Notes under the pieces: generated by a model
What the model was told of the DNA's origin: nothing
The model's database searches: none
What the model saw: only the letters and a program-made list of their open reading frames with translations
Position numbers and translations under genes: made by a program
In this document: piece after piece, positions 25,173 through 34,020 of the stretch
Numbering within the stretch: the stretch's first letter is position 1
Layout: the number at the start of each line of letters is the position of its first letter
Assembly: GCF_023156285.1 (NCBI RefSeq)
Contig: NZ_JAKZAJ010000005.1
Location: 298,500 to 362,499, forward strand
DNA from: Marinobacter koreensis
Lineage (GTDB): Bacteria; Pseudomonadota; Gammaproteobacteria; Pseudomonadales; Oleiphilaceae
Length of the DNA: 64,000 nt
Direction: 5' to 3'

Positions 25173-26027
25173 TTGTCTGAGCTAGCCCACTACGAGAGTT
25201 TCAATGTTGAGGTAAAGGACTACATCGCCCATGTGCAGTTTAGCCGGCCTGAAGCCCTGAACACCATGAATAAGGCGTTCTGGCTGGAGCTGCCCCGGTG
25301 CATGCAGGACATTGAGGCGAACACTGATGCGAGGGTGATCGTCATCTCCTCCACTGGCAAGCATTTTTCCGCCGGCATGGATCTGGGCGTCTTCACCGAT
25401 CCGAAATCCGTTCCCATGAGCGGCGATCCCGGGCGCATGGCCGAGAACCTGCGTCGTGTCGTACTCCAGCTTCAGGATACGCTGACCTCCCTGGAGCGGG
25501 TCCGTTTGCCGGTACTCGCAGCGGTTCACGGCGGCTGCATTGGTGGTGCGCTGGATCTGGTATGTGCCGCCGACAGCCGTTACTGCACCAGCGATGCCTA
25601 CTTCACCATCAAGGAAACCGAGCTGGGTATGACCGCGGATGTGGGTACCCTGCAGCGTCTTCCGAAACTCATGCCCGAAGGCGTCGTGAGGGAGCTGGCC
25701 TACACCGGCCGTAAGTTCGGGGCGGATGAGGCTCATCGGCTCGGATTCGTCAATTCCGTCTATGACAGTCAGGAAGCGATGATTGAGGGCGTGATGGCCA
25801 TTGCCGCGCAGATCGCCGCCAACTCGCCGCTGGCGGTCACCGGCTGCAAGGAAATGATCCACTTCTCCCGGGATCATTCGGTGGAGGACAGCCTCAAGTA
25901 CATGGCCACCTGGCAGTCCGGTATGTTCCGTCCGACCGACATGATGAAGAGCTTCCAGGCGAAGGCGCAAAAGCAGACACCGGAGTACGATGACCTGTTT
26001 CCGGTAAAACACCTGTTCAGCCAGTAA
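25173..26027 (+). CDS. Crotonase, delta3,5-delta2,4-dienoyl-CoA isomerase type
   Basis: 284-residue crotonase-fold enzyme. The oxyanion hole block HFSAGMDLGVF is followed by CIGGALDLVCAADSRYC and by TIKETELGMTADVGTLQRLP, which keeps the Asp, Glu and Asp triad of mammalian ECH1 dienoyl-CoA isomerase, together with the RDHSVEDSLKYMATW stretch. It should act in beta-oxidation of unsaturated fatty acids with odd-numbered double bonds. The start is a TTG at 25173 following AAGGAG. It is 3 bases from the CPBP protease gene and probably in one operon with it. Confidence 0.88.
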   Translation: MSELAHYESFNVEVKDYIAHVQFSRPEALNTMNKAFWLELPRCMQDIEANTDARVIVISSTGKHFSAGMDLGVFTDPKSVPMSGDPGRMAENLRRVVLQLQDTLTSLERVRLPVLAAVHGGCIGGALDLVCAADSRYCTSDAYFTIKETELGMTADVGTLQRLPKLMPEGVVRELAYTGRKFGADEAHRLGFVNSVYDSQEAMIEGVMAIAAQIAANSPLAVTGCKEMIHFSRDHSVEDSLKYMATWQSGMFRPTDMMKSFQAKAQKQTPEYDDLFPVKHLFSQ

Positions 26028-26030
26028 GGT

Positions 26031-26627
26031 ATGCGCCGAAGACGCAGTTCATCCATCTCGACCCGGGCCGCCCTGGTGTTTCAGGGCGGTATCGGTGTCG
26101 TGGGCCTGATCGCCATATGGCTGTTTGATATTCCCGTTCAGTGGCAGGGTCTTGGCGGTCTGGAGGTGCTTCTGTATGGCGGGCTCGGCGCCGTCGCCAC
26201 CTACCTGGCGTTGCTGTTAATCACCCAGATACCCGGGTTGTTTCCCGACAACCTGGATCGTCAGATGCAGGGGCTGTACAACTTTGCCCGCAGTTTTCCC
26301 TGGCCGGTCCTGGTCGCCCTGTCCGTGCTGGCCGGTGTCGGCGAGGAACTGCTGTTCCGGGGGGCGGCCCAGGGATGGCTGGTCCAGCACACCGGCCCCT
26401 GGACCGCTGTCATTGCAGCGTCCGTGCTGTTTGGCCTGGTGCACTACGTGTCGTTCACCTACTTCCTGGTTGCGACCGGCCTCGGCCTCGTGCTGGGGAC
26501 CGGGTACCAGCTCTCAGGCAGTCTCGGGCTGGTCATGCTCTGGCACGCCCTTTACGACATGCTCGCCCTGTACTGCCTGCTCCGTTTTCCCCACTGGTTT
26601 GGCGTCAAGGTGCCGGGTCGGCGCTGA
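26031..26627 (+). CDS. CPBP-family intramembrane glutamic protease
   Basis: 198-residue polytopic membrane protein with the three Abi/CPBP motifs: EELLFRG (near residue 107), FGLVHYV (near 140) and a C-terminal HALYDM, where His and Asp complete the site. In eukaryotes and some bacteria this fold cleaves prenylated or other membrane-embedded peptides; stand-alone bacterial members are mostly uncharacterised. It directly follows the dienoyl-CoA isomerase gene with a 3-base gap, so likely co-transcribed, although no shared function is apparent. Confidence 0.88.
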   Translation: MRRRRSSSISTRAALVFQGGIGVVGLIAIWLFDIPVQWQGLGGLEVLLYGGLGAVATYLALLLITQIPGLFPDNLDRQMQGLYNFARSFPWPVLVALSVLAGVGEELLFRGAAQGWLVQHTGPWTAVIAASVLFGLVHYVSFTYFLVATGLGLVLGTGYQLSGSLGLVMLWHALYDMLALYCLLRFPHWFGVKVPGRR

Positions 26628-26632
26628 CCCCC

Positions 26633-27037
26633 TCAGTCCGGCCTGGCTTCCTTTCTCGCCTCGAAGTTGGACAGCTCCACGTTGATGGCGTTTGTGGAAA
26701 TCTGGATTTCATACAGGGAGTAGAGCAGAGACAGGGACAACAGGACCAGGCTGATGCCGAATGCCACAATGCCAGGCATTTCAAATCCGAGGAACAGCAG
26801 GAACATGGACATAGTGCACAGGAAAAAACTGAGCACGCCGAAGGCCTGCATGCGCTTGGTCAGAACGATGCGCTTGCGCAGCATCCCGATCTGACGCGCA
26901 ATTACGGAGTGGTCTTCCTCCGAGTCCATTTGCTTGAGTTGCCGGATCAGCTGGGCCAGTACCAGAAACCGGTTGGTGTAGGCCAGCAAGAGCAGGGAAA
27001 TTGCGGGGAACAGAAGTGCGGGGGTGGTCAGGTCCAA
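26633..27037 (-). CDS. DUF2721 membrane protein
   Basis: 134-residue protein with three hydrophobic segments and a central charged helix (RQLKQMDSEEDHSVIARQIGMLRKRI). The arrangement ALLFPAISLLLLAYTNRFLVLA followed by that helix and RMQAFGVLSFFLCTMSMFLLF is the DUF2721 pattern. Function unknown. The start is a TTG at 27037, eight bases after AAAGGA. It ends 5 bases from the convergent CPBP gene. Confidence 0.85.
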   Translation of the reverse strand: MDLTTPALLFPAISLLLLAYTNRFLVLAQLIRQLKQMDSEEDHSVIARQIGMLRKRIVLTKRMQAFGVLSFFLCTMSMFLLFLGFEMPGIVAFGISLVLLSLSLLYSLYEIQISTNAINVELSNFEARKEARPD

Positions 27038-27098
27038 AAGATCGTCCTTTCAGATGTGTTGTGGCGTTGTGGTTTTCGGTGGCCGGGGAGAAACCGTA

Positions 27099-27977
27099 TC
27101 AGGATGGCACGAGACCGTTTCCGGAGACCAATGCCCGGGTCAGGCGCTCCATAGCCCCTCCGCCATGGCGCCAGAAATGCCAGTATAGCTGGACCTCCAG
27201 ATGCTTACCGGGGGCGATGCTTGTGAGGGTGCCTGCTTTTAGCTGAGTCTTAACCTGAATTTCCGGGATCATTCCGTAGCCCATGCCGGCCGTTGCCAGT
27301 TTGACAAACCCCTCGGAGGATGGGCAAAGATGATGGGGAAAGGTGCCAAGGAAACCGCATTGGGCCAGAAAACGATGCTGGAGCTGGTCATTGGGACCGA
27401 AAACAATGGCTGGTGCCTCCTGCAGGGCTTGTTCGCTTAAACCATCTGGAAAGAATCGCGCGACGTACCTGGGCGTTGCCAGCGGCAGATAGGTCATTGA
27501 ACCGATCGGCACGCAACGGGCTCCGGCAACCGCCTGGGGGCTGCTGCACAGGCAGGCGGCGACATCACCCTCACGCATCCTTCGCAGGCCGATGTCCTGG
27601 TCCTCAATCACCAGGTCCAGCAGCAATCCCTCTTCCCAGCAGAATTCACCGATGGCATCCGCCCACCAGGTCGCCAGGCTGTCCGCGTTCAGGGCAATAC
27701 GCAGCCTGGCGGAGGGTTGGTCGAGGGTCGGCAGAGATCTGGCCAGATCCCGCTCCAGTAACTGCACCTGCTGCACGTGGTTGAGCAGCCGTTGCCCGGC
27801 GGGCGTGGCCTTCAGGGCCGGGCTGCGAACGAGTACTGGTTGCCCGAGCCGGATCTCCAGTGTCCGGATTCTCTGGGAAATGGCGGACTGGCTGAGCCCC
27901 AGGGAATCCCCGGCACGCTCGAAACCTCCGCACTCGACCACGGTCGCCAATGCCTCGAGCAGCTTGTAATCGATCAT
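27099..27977 (-). CDS. argP: LysR-type regulator ArgP
   Basis: 292-residue LysR regulator of the ArgP/LysG group: MIDYKLLEALATVVECGGFERA, then LSQSAISQRIRTLEIRLGQPVLVRS forms the DNA-binding domain, and residues about 90-290 form the effector domain. In E. coli ArgP activates the arginine exporter gene argO when bound to arginine, and loses activation with lysine. The divergent argO neighbour across 88 bases supports the same role. Family assignment is firm; the effector is inferred. Confidence 0.93.
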   Translation of the reverse strand: MIDYKLLEALATVVECGGFERAGDSLGLSQSAISQRIRTLEIRLGQPVLVRSPALKATPAGQRLLNHVQQVQLLERDLARSLPTLDQPSARLRIALNADSLATWWADAIGEFCWEEGLLLDLVIEDQDIGLRRMREGDVAACLCSSPQAVAGARCVPIGSMTYLPLATPRYVARFFPDGLSEQALQEAPAIVFGPNDQLQHRFLAQCGFLGTFPHHLCPSSEGFVKLATAGMGYGMIPEIQVKTQLKAGTLTSIAPGKHLEVQLYWHFWRHGGGAMERLTRALVSGNGLVPS

Positions 27978-28010
27978 AAGTAAATCTGATGCAATATAAC
28001 GAGTATGAAT

Positions 28011-28038
28011 TTCAAGTATAGCGGCGCCCGGGTATGCT
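28011..28038 (+). promoter_or_regulatory. Possible sigma-70 promoter of argO
   Basis: TTCAAG and TATGCT are separated by 16 bases and lie 28 bases before the argO start, within the argP-argO divergent region. Both boxes are weak matches, as expected if ArgP is needed for activation. Confidence 0.3.
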
Positions 28039-28065
28039 TGCGTCAGTTTTTTAAGGAGAGTGAGC

Positions 28066-28671
28066 GTGCTTGAAAGCTATCTGACCGGACTGGTGGTGTG
28101 CGGTGGCATTATTGTCGCGATCGGAGCCCAGAACGCCTATGTACTGAGCCAGGCCATTCGCCGGGAACACCACTGGTGGTCTGCCGGTTTGTGCATGGCC
28201 TCCGATGTAATCCTTTTTACCCTGGGCATGTTCGGGGTCAGTGCCGCGCTGATGGCCATGCCCCAGGCGCTCGCACTCTTGCGGTGGCTGGGGGTGGCTT
28301 TCCTTGGTTGGCTGGCGCTTCAGGCCCTGGTCAGGGCCGGTCGTGGCCGGGCCGCTCTGGAGGCCGGTGAGGTCACCCGCCGGAGCCTGAAAGGTGTGCT
28401 GTTTACGACACTGGCCGTCACCCTTCTCAATCCACAGGTGTACCTGGACACTCTGCTGCTGATTCCAGCCGTGGGGGCTCAACAGAAAGATGCACCCAGT
28501 TTTGTCGCGGGGGCCAGCAGCGCTTCGATTCTCTGGTTTGGTGCACTCGCCTGGGGGGGATCGGCCCTGGCCCCGATACTGTCACGGCCGATGGCCTGGC
28601 GAGTCATTGATGCCCTGATTGGCGTTATCATGGCAGTGATCGCCATTCAGCTTGCGGTTGGAGGGCTCTGA
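28066..28671 (+). CDS. argO: LysE/ArgO-family amino acid exporter
   Basis: 201-residue inner-membrane exporter with six hydrophobic segments and the LysE-family signature GGIIVAIGAQNAYVLSQAIRR near the N-terminus, plus TLAVTLLNPQVYLDTLLL in the middle, both close to E. coli ArgO. It should export arginine and possibly lysine. Two GTG codons are candidates; the one at 28066 has AAGGAG at ideal distance, while 28060 is too close. Paired divergently with argP. Confidence 0.92.
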   Translation: MLESYLTGLVVCGGIIVAIGAQNAYVLSQAIRREHHWWSAGLCMASDVILFTLGMFGVSAALMAMPQALALLRWLGVAFLGWLALQALVRAGRGRAALEAGEVTRRSLKGVLFTTLAVTLLNPQVYLDTLLLIPAVGAQQKDAPSFVAGASSASILWFGALAWGGSALAPILSRPMAWRVIDALIGVIMAVIAIQLAVGGL

Positions 28672-28683
28672 GCGGGGCCTCGG

Positions 28684-29064
28684 CTAGTGTGTCGACTTGC
28701 CGGTCCTGGCCATTGGCAGTCCACCATCCGGCGTTTTCTCCAGAATCCGTTCGGCGTCCAGGGCGGCAATGGGCACACGGGTATCGCGGGGGATGTCTCC
28801 ACTGAGCTGAAGCGCCAGGTACCGCATGGCACAGACTCTCAGGAACGAGGTGAAGTTGCCGAGATCGTGCCCGGCATCGATGGATTCGTGGTAAAGCCGG
28901 GTGATCATTTGCGGAAGGTTCATGCCATCCCGGTGTGCCAGCTCTTCCAGTACCTGCCAGAACGCGTTTTCCATCCGGACGCTGGTCACCATGCCATCGA
29001 TCCGTAAGGAATGAGTCTTGCTGTTCCACAGGTCCGGGCTGGCACTGATGAAGAGCTTGCACAC
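28684..29064 (-). CDS. Ribbon-helix-helix domain protein
   Basis: 126-residue protein with a RHH_4-type ribbon-helix-helix region: HSLRIDGMVTSVRMENAFW, then ELAHRDGMNLPQMITRLYHE and a following helix with FTSFLRVCAMRYLA. Such proteins may bind DNA or act as adaptors. The GTG at 29064 follows GGAGGGAT with good spacing; the longer reading to 29160 lies in the neighbouring gene and is not needed. It is 41 bases downstream of the PfpI-like gene and probably in its transcript. Confidence 0.75.
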   Translation of the reverse strand: MCKLFISASPDLWNSKTHSLRIDGMVTSVRMENAFWQVLEELAHRDGMNLPQMITRLYHESIDAGHDLGNFTSFLRVCAMRYLALQLSGDIPRDTRVPIAALDAERILEKTPDGGLPMARTGKSTH

Positions 29065-29105
29065 GGGAGATCCCTCCTTACGCCAGGTGTGCTGGCACTG
29101 GCCGA

Positions 29106-29675
29106 TCAGCGATCGAGCAGTTTGAAGAACTGGGAAAGCCAGGCCGGATGGGCAGGCCATGCCGGCGCCGTTACCAGATTACCATCGGTGACCGCCTGAT
29201 CAACATCGATTCCGGCAAAGCGGCCGCCTGCCAGTTCCACCTCTGGCTGGCAGGCCGGATAGGCCGAGCATTTGCGGTCTTTGAGTACATTTGCCGCCGC
29301 GAGGATCTGCGCGCCGTGACAAATCGCGGCCACCGGTTTATCGGTCTCGAAGAAATGACGCACCATGCTCTGGACCTGCTCGTTCAGGCGCAGGTATTCC
29401 GGAGCGCGGCCACCCGGAATCAGCAGGGCATCGTAGTCCGCCGGATCCGTCGACGCGAAATCGGCATTCAGCGCGAAGCGATGGCCCGGCTTTTCGGTGT
29501 AGGTCTGGTCGCCCTCGAAATCGTGGATGGCGGTCGCCACCGTATCTCCGGCCTTTTTGTCCGGGCATACGGCATGGACGGTATGGCCAACGGCCTGCAG
29601 GGCCTGGAACGGGACCATGGTTTCATAGTCTTCGGTGAAGTCACCGGTGATCATCAGGATTTTCTTGCCACTCAT
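29106..29675 (-). CDS. DJ-1/PfpI-family protein
   Basis: 189-residue class I amidotransferase-like protein of the DJ-1/PfpI group. The nucleophile elbow is [12 protein letters not shown] (Cys near residue 113), and the conserved acidic residue is in [11 protein letters not shown]. It starts [22 protein letters not shown], a typical family opening. Members act as glyoxalase- or deglycase-like stress enzymes or have no known activity; the exact reaction cannot be read here. The ATG at 29675 lies at the family's normal N-terminus; the upstream extension to 29753 is unsupported. Confidence 0.88.
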   Translation of the reverse strand: MSGKKILMITGDFTEDYETMVPFQALQAVGHTVHAVCPDKKAGDTVATAIHDFEGDQTYTEKPGHRFALNADFASTDPADYDALLIPGGRAPEYLRLNEQVQSMVRHFFETDKPVAAICHGAQILAAANVLKDRKCSAYPACQPEVELAGGRFAGIDVDQAVTDGNLVTAPAWPAHPAWLSQFFKLLDR

Positions 29676-29774
29676 GCTGTTCTCCCTGTCGTTATCGGAA
29701 CACGCTTTTGGAAGTGCTTCGTCCAGACTCAAGAAGGTAGCAGCACCGGGCAAAGGGTGGGTAGTAAAGGGTTA

Positions 29775-30446
29775 CTACCCGGCTCGGCGAAGGATCTCGG
29801 GGCTATCATGGCGCGGATTGTTTACGTCGGTCGAAACCGGAAATGCTTCAAGTTGTGCCGCGGGTAACCGCTGTGTTGCCCTCCGGATGTCCTCCCGGTC
29901 GGTCAGCTCCGGGTTCAGCCACTGTTTGAGGCTGCCCGGGTCCAGCACCACCGGTTGCCGTTCATGGATGTGTCTGAGATCGCCATGGGCTGGCTCGGTG
30001 ATGATGGCGCAGGTGCTGGTCTCATCGCCCTCTCTTGGCGTCCACAGACCGGCAAAAAAGATCAGCGCATTCTGCTCGGGATCCTTCGGTGTCACGTAGT
30101 AGGGCGTTTTCCCATCCCGGGTTACCTGCCACTCGAACCAGCCGTTGGCGGGGATCAGGCAGCGGTGATGGGAGAACGCCTCCCGGAAGTACCGGGAACG
30201 TGCGACGGTTTCCGCACGGGCATTGATGGGAGCGGGCGCTTTGTCTCCGGCCCAGGCAGGTCGGAATCCCCAGTGGGAGTGGGCCATCACCGGCGAACCA
30301 TTCAGGCTCATCCGGATCATGGCGATACCGCCGCCTGGCGTAATGTTGTAGCGGGCCTCGAAGTGACCATCCACCTCCATACCCTCCGGAAAATACCGGG
30401 CGATCAGGCTGTCGGGCGGGGTGTAGAAGCTGAATCGTCCACACAT
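29775..30446 (-). CDS. yedK: YedK/HMCES abasic-site peptidase (SRAP)
   Basis: 223-residue SOS-response-associated protein that crosslinks to abasic sites in single-stranded DNA. The catalytic Cys is residue 2 (MCGRFSFYTPP, exposed after Met removal), Asn lies in YNITPG, Glu in NGWFEWQ and His in HERQPVVL, the full SRAP set with a small change from the usual HDRMPV. The protein shields abasic sites from strand breakage. Its start overlaps the end of the upstream esterase gene by 43 bases, which suggests coupled expression. Confidence 0.94.
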   Translation of the reverse strand: MCGRFSFYTPPDSLIARYFPEGMEVDGHFEARYNITPGGGIAMIRMSLNGSPVMAHSHWGFRPAWAGDKAPAPINARAETVARSRYFREAFSHHRCLIPANGWFEWQVTRDGKTPYYVTPKDPEQNALIFFAGLWTPREGDETSTCAIITEPAHGDLRHIHERQPVVLDPGSLKQWLNPELTDREDIRRATQRLPAAQLEAFPVSTDVNNPRHDSPEILRRAG

Positions 30447-31579
30447 GGGGCTGTCTGCTCGGTTCTATGGGACTCCAGGTCTTCGAGAAACGCCTGGATA
30501 TCCTCAAAGGCGTCGGTGGCTTCCGGGAGAAGGTCGGTAAAAATATGCCAGACATGGACCATGCCCGGCCAGGTATGGAGTGTCACTTTCGAGCCTTCTG
30601 AAGCGGCTTTGGCGGCATACCGCCGGGCATTATCCAGCAGCATCTCGGACGCGCTCACGTGTATCAGCGTGGGCGGGAGATTCGCGAGGCTGCCCCGCAA
30701 CGGCGAGGCGACCGGATTGGTGGGCGACACCCGGAAGGCGGCCAGCGTGCCCCACCAGATAACGGGCAAGGGAACTTTGGCCAGCCCGCCAAACACCGGC
30801 CCAAGCAGCGGATCCGTCTGGATGTTGTCCCGGTTGCTCGGCGCTGTCAGGGTCAGGTCGGTCGATGGGGACAGGGCCACGGCAGCGTCCGCCTGCCGGA
30901 TACCATTGTCGCGGACCCACGCAAGCAGTCCCAGGGTGTGGCTGCCGCCGGCAGAGTCGCCGGCCACTACGACAAAGTCGGCTCGTTCGTGGCCATCGGG
31001 ACCGTTGTCGAGCATCCAGGTGTAGGCTTTCCGACAGTCCCGGACGCCATCCATATAACGGTGCTCCGGCATCAGGCGGTAGTCCACGGCGAACACGGCG
31101 GCATTGGCCAGACGCGAGAATGCATCGGTGATGGCCCGGTGACTCCGGGGGCTCCCGGCGGCCCAGGCACCGCCATGGATGTAGAGCACCCGGCGGCGTG
31201 AATCCACGCCCGGCGCCAGGACCCATTCGCCGCGGGGCTCGTCGTTGTGCCGGAATTCCGAAGCCAGTGTAATGCCTTCGCTGAGCCCATCCATATGGCG
31301 GCGCAAAGCCATCAGCCTGGCCTTGCCTTTAAGGCCTCGCGAGGCCTCGCCCAGCTCTCGAAGGCGACCGAGTACCTGTTGGTGTCCGTCGTTGGGTGTG
31401 GCTTCGCGAACCGGGTAATCGGTACTGTCCAGGTGGGACAGATCCTCGGTACGAAACAGCAGAGCCGTAGCGGCGATCACCATGAGCACGAGTGCCAGCA
31501 GCAGGACAGCAATCCAGAGCATCATTCTTCCGTATCCAGTTTTAGGGGCTATGCTGAAATCATAACCGCGTCGCTTCAC
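30404..31579 (-). CDS. Membrane-anchored alpha/beta hydrolase (hormone-sensitive-lipase type)
   Basis: 391-residue esterase-like protein. One N-terminal membrane helix (LWIAVLLLALVLMVIAATALLF) is followed by the hydrolase domain with HGGAW oxyanion motif, nucleophile elbow GDSAGG, the acidic residue in SASEMLLDNA and the catalytic His in GMVHVWH. This is the HSL/type IV family that splits short-chain esters. A shorter start at 31525 (MMLW) has CGGAAG nearby and may be the true one. The 3' end overlaps yedK by 43 bases. Confidence 0.87.
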   Translation of the reverse strand: MKRRGYDFSIAPKTGYGRMMLWIAVLLLALVLMVIAATALLFRTEDLSHLDSTDYPVREATPNDGHQQVLGRLRELGEASRGLKGKARLMALRRHMDGLSEGITLASEFRHNDEPRGEWVLAPGVDSRRRVLYIHGGAWAAGSPRSHRAITDAFSRLANAAVFAVDYRLMPEHRYMDGVRDCRKAYTWMLDNGPDGHERADFVVVAGDSAGGSHTLGLLAWVRDNGIRQADAAVALSPSTDLTLTAPSNRDNIQTDPLLGPVFGGLAKVPLPVIWWGTLAAFRVSPTNPVASPLRGSLANLPPTLIHVSASEMLLDNARRYAAKAASEGSKVTLHTWPGMVHVWHIFTDLLPEATDAFEDIQAFLEDLESHRTEQTAPCVDDSASTPRPTA

Positions 31580-31616
31580 AAGCGCTGCCCCTGAATGTCA
31601 CAGAAGGAGTGGAGCT

Positions 31617-31934
31617 TTGCAAATTGCTTACCGGGCCAGGGATATCACCGAGGCCCACATCGTGGCGGGTTTTCTTGAGGCCCATGGCATCGAGACACAC
31701 GTTGGTGGCCACTATCTGCAGGGCGCCCTGGGTGAGATTGGCACGGCCGGTTTCAGCAACGTCCACGTCGCCGATGATGATTTCTACCGCGCCCGGGAAC
31801 TGGTCCTTGAATATGAGGGGGATCGCCCCACAAGTAGAATCACAACAGCCAGGGAGGACAAGCCGGACCGTTACGCCCGCTGGTTCCTGTTGGCACTCAT
31901 CGTGATTGTCTGGCTCCTGATCCGCATGGATTGA
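31617..31934 (+). CDS. DUF2007 protein with C-terminal membrane anchor
   Basis: 105-residue protein with a DUF2007 fold in front (RARDITEAHIVAGFLEAHGIETHV, then GFSNVHVADDDFYRARELV) and one membrane helix at the end (WFLLALIVIVWLLI). DUF2007 is called putative signal-transducing but is not characterised. It starts with a TTG at 31617 preceded by AAGGAG. It precedes two SDR genes in the same direction by 42 bases. Confidence 0.8.
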   Translation: MQIAYRARDITEAHIVAGFLEAHGIETHVGGHYLQGALGEIGTAGFSNVHVADDDFYRARELVLEYEGDRPTSRITTAREDKPDRYARWFLLALIVIVWLLIRMD

Positions 31935-31976
31935 AACTGCGAACGCATCAACCTGAATCTGAAAACGGAGGGAAGC

Positions 31977-32648
31977 ATGTCCATATCCGGTGTGGTAGTT
32001 GTGACCGGTGCAAACCGGGGCGTGGGGCTGGAATTGGCCCGTCATTACGCCCGCGAGGGGTGCGAGGTGGTTGGCGTTTGCCGGCAGTCCTCTGAGGAAC
32101 TTGATGAGATAGCGGCCCAGGTGATTGAAGGCGTGGATGTCACCACCGACTCCGGCATCGAGACGCTGCTTGCCGGATTGTCCGGAAAAACCGTCGGGTT
32201 GCTGATCAACAATGCCGGTCTCCTGCAGGACGAAGAGCTGGGGTCGATTGACTTCGATTCGATCCGCACGCAGATGGAAATCAACGCCTACGCACCGCTG
32301 CGGGTGGCCGAGGCACTCGTTCCCCAGATGGGGGAGGGCGGCAAGATCGCCAACATCACCAGTCGGATGGGTTCCATTGCCGATAACAACTCCGGCGGTC
32401 GCTACGGTTACCGGGCGTCGAAAGCCGCGCTGAATGCCTTTGGCCGATCCCTGGCCATGGATCTCAGACCACGGGGCATCGCCGTGGCCCAGCTTCATCC
32501 CGGCTACGTGAAGACCCGCATGGTCAATTTCGGAGGCCTGATCACGCCCGAGGAATCGGCCAAAGGGCTGGCCGCACGCATTGAAAACCTTTCCCTGGAA
32601 AATACCGGTTCCTTCTGGCACAGCAACGGCGAGGCGTTACCGTGGTGA
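31977..32648 (+). CDS. Short-chain dehydrogenase/reductase
   Basis: 223-residue SDR with the nucleotide motif TGANRGVG (near residue 10), NNAG, the catalytic Ser in NITSRMGS and YxxxK in YGYRASKAALN. The HPGYVKTRM block supports a classical SDR of the short, C-factor-like group. Substrate unknown; NADP preference is suggested by the Arg after the glycine motif. It overlaps the next SDR gene by 7 bases. Confidence 0.88.
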   Translation: MSISGVVVVTGANRGVGLELARHYAREGCEVVGVCRQSSEELDEIAAQVIEGVDVTTDSGIETLLAGLSGKTVGLLINNAGLLQDEELGSIDFDSIRTQMEINAYAPLRVAEALVPQMGEGGKIANITSRMGSIADNNSGGRYGYRASKAALNAFGRSLAMDLRPRGIAVAQLHPGYVKTRMVNFGGLITPEESAKGLAARIENLSLENTGSFWHSNGEALPW

Positions 32649-33403
32649 ACGAATCCGGGGAACTGATACTGATTACCGGCGGCGCCCGCGGCATTGGCCG
32701 CGGGCTGGTGAAGCATTTTGCCGACCGGGACCGGTTCGTGGTGTTCTGCGACACAGACCGGGAGCAGGGCGAGGCGTTGCAGGAAGCCTGCGGCGAGAAC
32801 GTCAGGTACGTCTACGCGGATGTGTCTCAGGAGGAAGACGTCAGGGCCCTGCTGCGGGCCACCCTTGCCTGGAAAGGCCGCCTGAACGGCGTGATCAATA
32901 ACGCTGGCATTGCCGACCCGGAAACAGGGCCCATCGAATCGCTGTCGCTGGCGGACTGGCAACGGCGACTGGATGTGAATCTCACCGGCCCGTTCCTGGT
33001 CACCAAACACGCTGTGCCCCATCTGCGTCAGAGCCGGGGCAGCATCGTCAACATGGCGTCGACGCGAGCGCTTCAGTCGGAACCGGATACCGAAGCCTAT
33101 GCGGCCACCAAGGGCGGTATTGTGGCCCTGACACACGCGCTGGCGATGAGTCTGGGGCCGGACATCCGGGTGAACAGCATCAGTCCGGGGTGGATTGATA
33201 CCCGGGCCTGGCAGGGGGAGTCGGAGCCTGTCTCGCCGCTATCGGCCGCCGATCACCAACAACATCCCGCTGGTCGTGTCGGGGAACCCCGTGACATTGC
33301 CGGGCTGGCGGAATTTCTGCTGTCGGACGCGGCCGCCTTCATTACCGGCCAGAATATCGTGGCGGATGGTGGTATGACCCGAAAAATGATCTATCAGGAC
33401 TGA
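32642..33403 (+). CDS. Short-chain dehydrogenase/reductase
   Basis: 253-residue classical SDR: TGGARGIG coenzyme motif, NNAG, Ser in NMASTRA, YAATK active site and SPGWIDTR. The end FITGQNIVADGGM is typical. An acidic Asp after the second strand (FCDTDRE) suggests NAD(H). Its GTG start overlaps the previous SDR by 7 bases and its stop lies 5 bases before thpR, so these belong to one transcript. The substrate is not evident. Confidence 0.88.
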   Translation: MVNESGELILITGGARGIGRGLVKHFADRDRFVVFCDTDREQGEALQEACGENVRYVYADVSQEEDVRALLRATLAWKGRLNGVINNAGIADPETGPIESLSLADWQRRLDVNLTGPFLVTKHAVPHLRQSRGSIVNMASTRALQSEPDTEAYAATKGGIVALTHALAMSLGPDIRVNSISPGWIDTRAWQGESEPVSPLSAADHQQHPAGRVGEPRDIAGLAEFLLSDAAAFITGQNIVADGGMTRKMIYQD

Positions 33404-33408
33404 CGCTC

Positions 33409-33975
33409 GTGCGCCGGGTGTTTTTTGGTCTTGAGGTGCCGTTTTCGGTCAAACAGCGGCTTCTGGCTGTGCAAACGGATATTAATGGAGCGCGCTGGCA
33501 GGGCCGGCACCAGCTGCACCTCACACTGGCGTTTATCGGCAGTGTGGATGACGCGGGCCTCGAGACTCTTCGTCGAGCCGCCTGCAGGGTAACGGCACCC
33601 GCCTTCGAACTGAGAGTTCAGGGGCTGGGAGTGTTCGGAAAGCCGGACCATCCCCGTAACCTCTGGGCGGGGATTAGCCCAGAGCATCCGGTGATCGAAC
33701 TCCACGAACGGCTGACTGACAGCCTGTCCGGGGCGGGATTCGCCCAGGAGAAGCGCCGATTCCGGCCGCACATTACCGTGTCGCGTTTTCGAAGGAATGC
33801 CGGCTCGGTCGCCTCCCTGCTCGACGCCCACGGAAGCACCGGTTTTGGTGCCATGGCAGTGACCGAATTCGTGCTCTACGAGAGTACGCCGGGCGCCGGT
33901 GGGTCAGTATATACCGTGCTTGATCGCTTTCCCCTCACGCCCTCGCTTGACGAAACCGATCCCTCCGGCCAATGA
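33409..33975 (+). CDS. thpR: RNA 2',3'-cyclic phosphodiesterase
   Basis: 188-residue 2H phosphoesterase. Both HxTx motifs are visible: HLTLAFIG (near residue 37) and HITVSRFR (near residue 122), with RRVFFGLEVP at the start as in ThpR/LigT. It opens 2',3'-cyclic phosphates on RNA, or ligates tRNA halves in vitro. It starts with a GTG and follows the second SDR by 5 bases. Confidence 0.92.
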   Translation: MRRVFFGLEVPFSVKQRLLAVQTDINGARWQGRHQLHLTLAFIGSVDDAGLETLRRAACRVTAPAFELRVQGLGVFGKPDHPRNLWAGISPEHPVIELHERLTDSLSGAGFAQEKRRFRPHITVSRFRRNAGSVASLLDAHGSTGFGAMAVTEFVLYESTPGAGGSVYTVLDRFPLTPSLDETDPSGQ

Positions 33976-34020
33976 TGATCGCATACCGGTGCGCCTGCCG
34001 GAGCCTGTCTTGAGGTTCGT